Positions 6,537 through 7,937 of a DNA stretch of 7,937 nucleotides are shown here, one piece after another. The DNA comes from Gammaproteobacteria bacterium. GTDB taxonomy: Bacteria > Pseudomonadota > Gammaproteobacteria > Pseudomonadales > Azotimanducaceae. The position numbers and the translations under genes are program-made. The stretch covers positions 1 through 7,937 of the forward strand of contig JAPOYW010000486.1 in the NCBI GenBank assembly GCA_026706425.1, read 5' to 3'. A model generated the notes under the pieces. It worked only from the letters and a program-made list of their open reading frames with translations. It was not told the DNA's origin and searched no databases. How positions within the stretch are numbered: position 1 is the first letter of the stretch; each line of letters starts with the position of its first letter.

Positions 6537-6543
6537 CCTGTCG

Positions 6544-7937
6544 CTACCCTATCCGCTTCGCCACGTCTGCGCGTCTTACGCCGTAGCGCTCGAGAAAGTC
6601 CGCAACCGGCACGTCGCGCTCGCCGCAGAGCGCCCATAGCGCATCGAGTGCGTTGGCTTGGAAGCGTTTGCACGAGTGGGCTTTCGCGACCGCCATCTGC
6701 ATGATGCGGTTGAAGGCGCGCGTGGATCCCGGCGCGCCGCCTTCCATCGCCGCGACCGGCGTCGCTTCCTCGATGAACGTTCTCAAGTCGCTCCCCATTT
6801 CACGCGCGTCCGCGCCAAGTGACCGCAGTATGTCCGACACCAGGTCGCCGCCCAGCAGGGATAGCAGAAGGTGCTCGATGGTGAGGTGCTCGTGGCGCGA
6901 CGTCCGTGCGGATACGAATGCCAAATGCACGGCCCGCTCCAGGTCCGGATCCAGTACCGAGACGTTCGGTTCGGAGTCGCCGGCCAGCTCCGCTGCAATC
7001 CCATGTGTGACATAGTTGACGAGGTCGCGGTGCGAAACGCCCTCCCCGTCCAGCAGATTCGCCGCCTCGCCTCCCTCGGCGACAAGACCCACGAGAAGGT
7101 TGCCGGGATTTGTCCCTTCGCGGCCCAATGTCGGGACGAAGTTGGCGCGGTAGACTGCGCCACAAAGCGCCCTGGATGCTTGGACATCCCCATCTAGAGC
7201 TTCACCGGGGACGGTCCTGAGAAAAGAGCGTAGTTGCTGCCTCAATTGTTCCACGTCGCAGCCGACGGAACGTAGCACGTGAATAGACGCGGGGTTGTCC
7301 AAGAGCGCCGACAGGAGGTGTTCTCCCGTGTAAGACCTATGGCCTCTGGCCTTTGCGTGGGCAAACGACGTGGTCAGCATGTCGACGGAGTCCTCGGTGA
7401 AGTCACCGGTGAACTCCACCAGCTCCGCAATGGAGAACGATTCGGGATACCGCGCAACACCCCGGTCGAAGAAGTGGCCCGCACCGTACGCCATCACCGA
7501 TGGAAGGGAACCGGGCGATTCCCAGGCGACGTGCCCGTTGAGAATGTCCCAACGGTCGAAGCCGTGTTCCCGCGCCGTCACCTGCCTTGCGACGTGTCGA
7601 TCAATCTGCGCGGGGCGCATTGCCGAGTCCAGGCGTGCGATCCGTTCCATTGCTGATACGTCGCCGCGGCGCGCTCCCTCGAAGAGAATCTGCGCATCGC
7701 GATACAAGTACTCGAATCCGGCGTTGCCGGGCAGAGCGCGGATCGGCACCTGCGAGTCCGCGCCGTCGTAGCGAACCGTCAACGTCGCCCACGCCCCGTT
7801 CTCGATATCGAAATTCGTTACGTTGAGCACCCAGTAGCGATGTCCGAGGGCCTTGATCGCGGCGGCGCTGATATTGGCCGCGATGGTGAGGGTCTTGCCG
7901 GCTTTGGTGTCCTCCCGGGTCGCATGGAGGCCCTTCT
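6544..7937 (-). CDS. Tandem ClpA-type N-domain protein without ATPase (5' partial)
   Basis: The frame is open from the right edge of the window to TAG at 6546-6544, giving 463 visible residues. The true start lies beyond the window; GTG 7830 is only an internal candidate, because sensible sequence continues upstream of it (AGKTLTIAANISAAAIKALG). Numbered from GTG 7830, residues 145-279 form one Clp N domain: MLTTSFAHAKARGHRSYTGEHLLSALL at its start and VSHRDLVNYVTHGI at its end. Residues 293-428 form a second: LERAVHLAFVSARTSRHEHL, TIEHLLLSLL, TFIEEATPV and ADVAKRIG. Both resemble ClpA, whose N domain reads VEHLLLALL, FIEQTTPV and VSRLDVVNFISHG, and which receives substrates and the adaptor ClpS. 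No Walker A or B motif follows, so the protein cannot unfold substrates. The first 180 visible residues have no family I recognise. It may be an adaptor, decoy or degron-binding protein; stand-alone Clp-N proteins are known (plant ClpT, mycobacterial ClpC2). Confidence 0.85.
   Translation of the reverse strand, partial: KGLHATREDTKAGKTLTIAANISAAAIKALGHRYWVLNVTNFDIENGAWATLTVRYDGADSQVPIRALPGNAGFEYLYRDAQILFEGARRGDVSAMERIARLDSAMRPAQIDRHVARQVTAREHGFDRWDILNGHVAWESPGSLPSVMAYGAGHFFDRGVARYPESFSIAELVEFTGDFTEDSVDMLTTSFAHAKARGHRSYTGEHLLSALLDNPASIHVLRSVGCDVEQLRQQLRSFLRTVPGEALDGDVQASRALCGAVYRANFVPTLGREGTNPGNLLVGLVAEGGEAANLLDGEGVSHRDLVNYVTHGIAAELAGDSEPNVSVLDPDLERAVHLAFVSARTSRHEHLTIEHLLLSLLGGDLVSDILRSLGADAREMGSDLRTFIEEATPVAAMEGGAPGSTRAFNRIMQMAVAKAHSCKRFQANALDALWALCGERDVPVADFLERYGVRRADVAKRIG

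Overview
This window is a GC-rich (clearly above 60% over most of its length) stretch of a Gram-negative bacterial chromosome. The Gram-negative reading rests on the remains of a TonB-dependent outer-membrane receptor, a small exported DUF6265-type protein and a Tat-exported oxidoreductase. The gene content resembles that of marine or host-associated Proteobacteria, perhaps Gammaproteobacteria, but this taxonomy is inference from style only; no rRNA or other marker gene is present.

Left part (1-1890). The window opens with the last 25 codons of a plus-strand gene. It then meets a block of minus-strand genes. In transcription order (right to left) these are the C-terminal third of a TonB-dependent receptor (1890-1188), an exported DUF6265-like protein (1104-595), a small Cys-containing ORF (536-348) and a two-helix membrane protein (329-105). 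The receptor is a remnant. It has lost its N-terminal plug and most of its barrel, and a one-base excess in a run of seven C (1507-1513) shifts its frame. The stretch from about 80 to 540 is visibly poorer in GC than the rest.

Middle part (1982-5501), all plus strand. A 12-helix MFS transporter starts just beyond the receptor break. It is followed 22 bases later by exodeoxyribonuclease III (xthA) with a strong ribosome binding site, then a 61-residue two-helix protein with a GTG start, then a Tat-signal aldo/keto reductase-fold protein. The reductase appears to lack the family's catalytic His and probably its Tyr.

Right part (5544-7937), minus strand. Two genes seven bases apart converge on the reductase. 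The upstream one runs off the right edge. It carries two complete ClpA-type N domains (each a double Clp repeat) at its C-terminal end, has no AAA+ ATPase, and is preceded by at least 175 residues I do not recognise. The downstream one is a cytoplasmic five-bladed beta-propeller protein of glycoside-hydrolase 43/62/117-like type. The ATPase-less tandem Clp-N protein is the most unusual object here.

No tRNA, rRNA, CRISPR array, insertion sequence or transposase is visible, and no gap between features exceeds about 130 bases.
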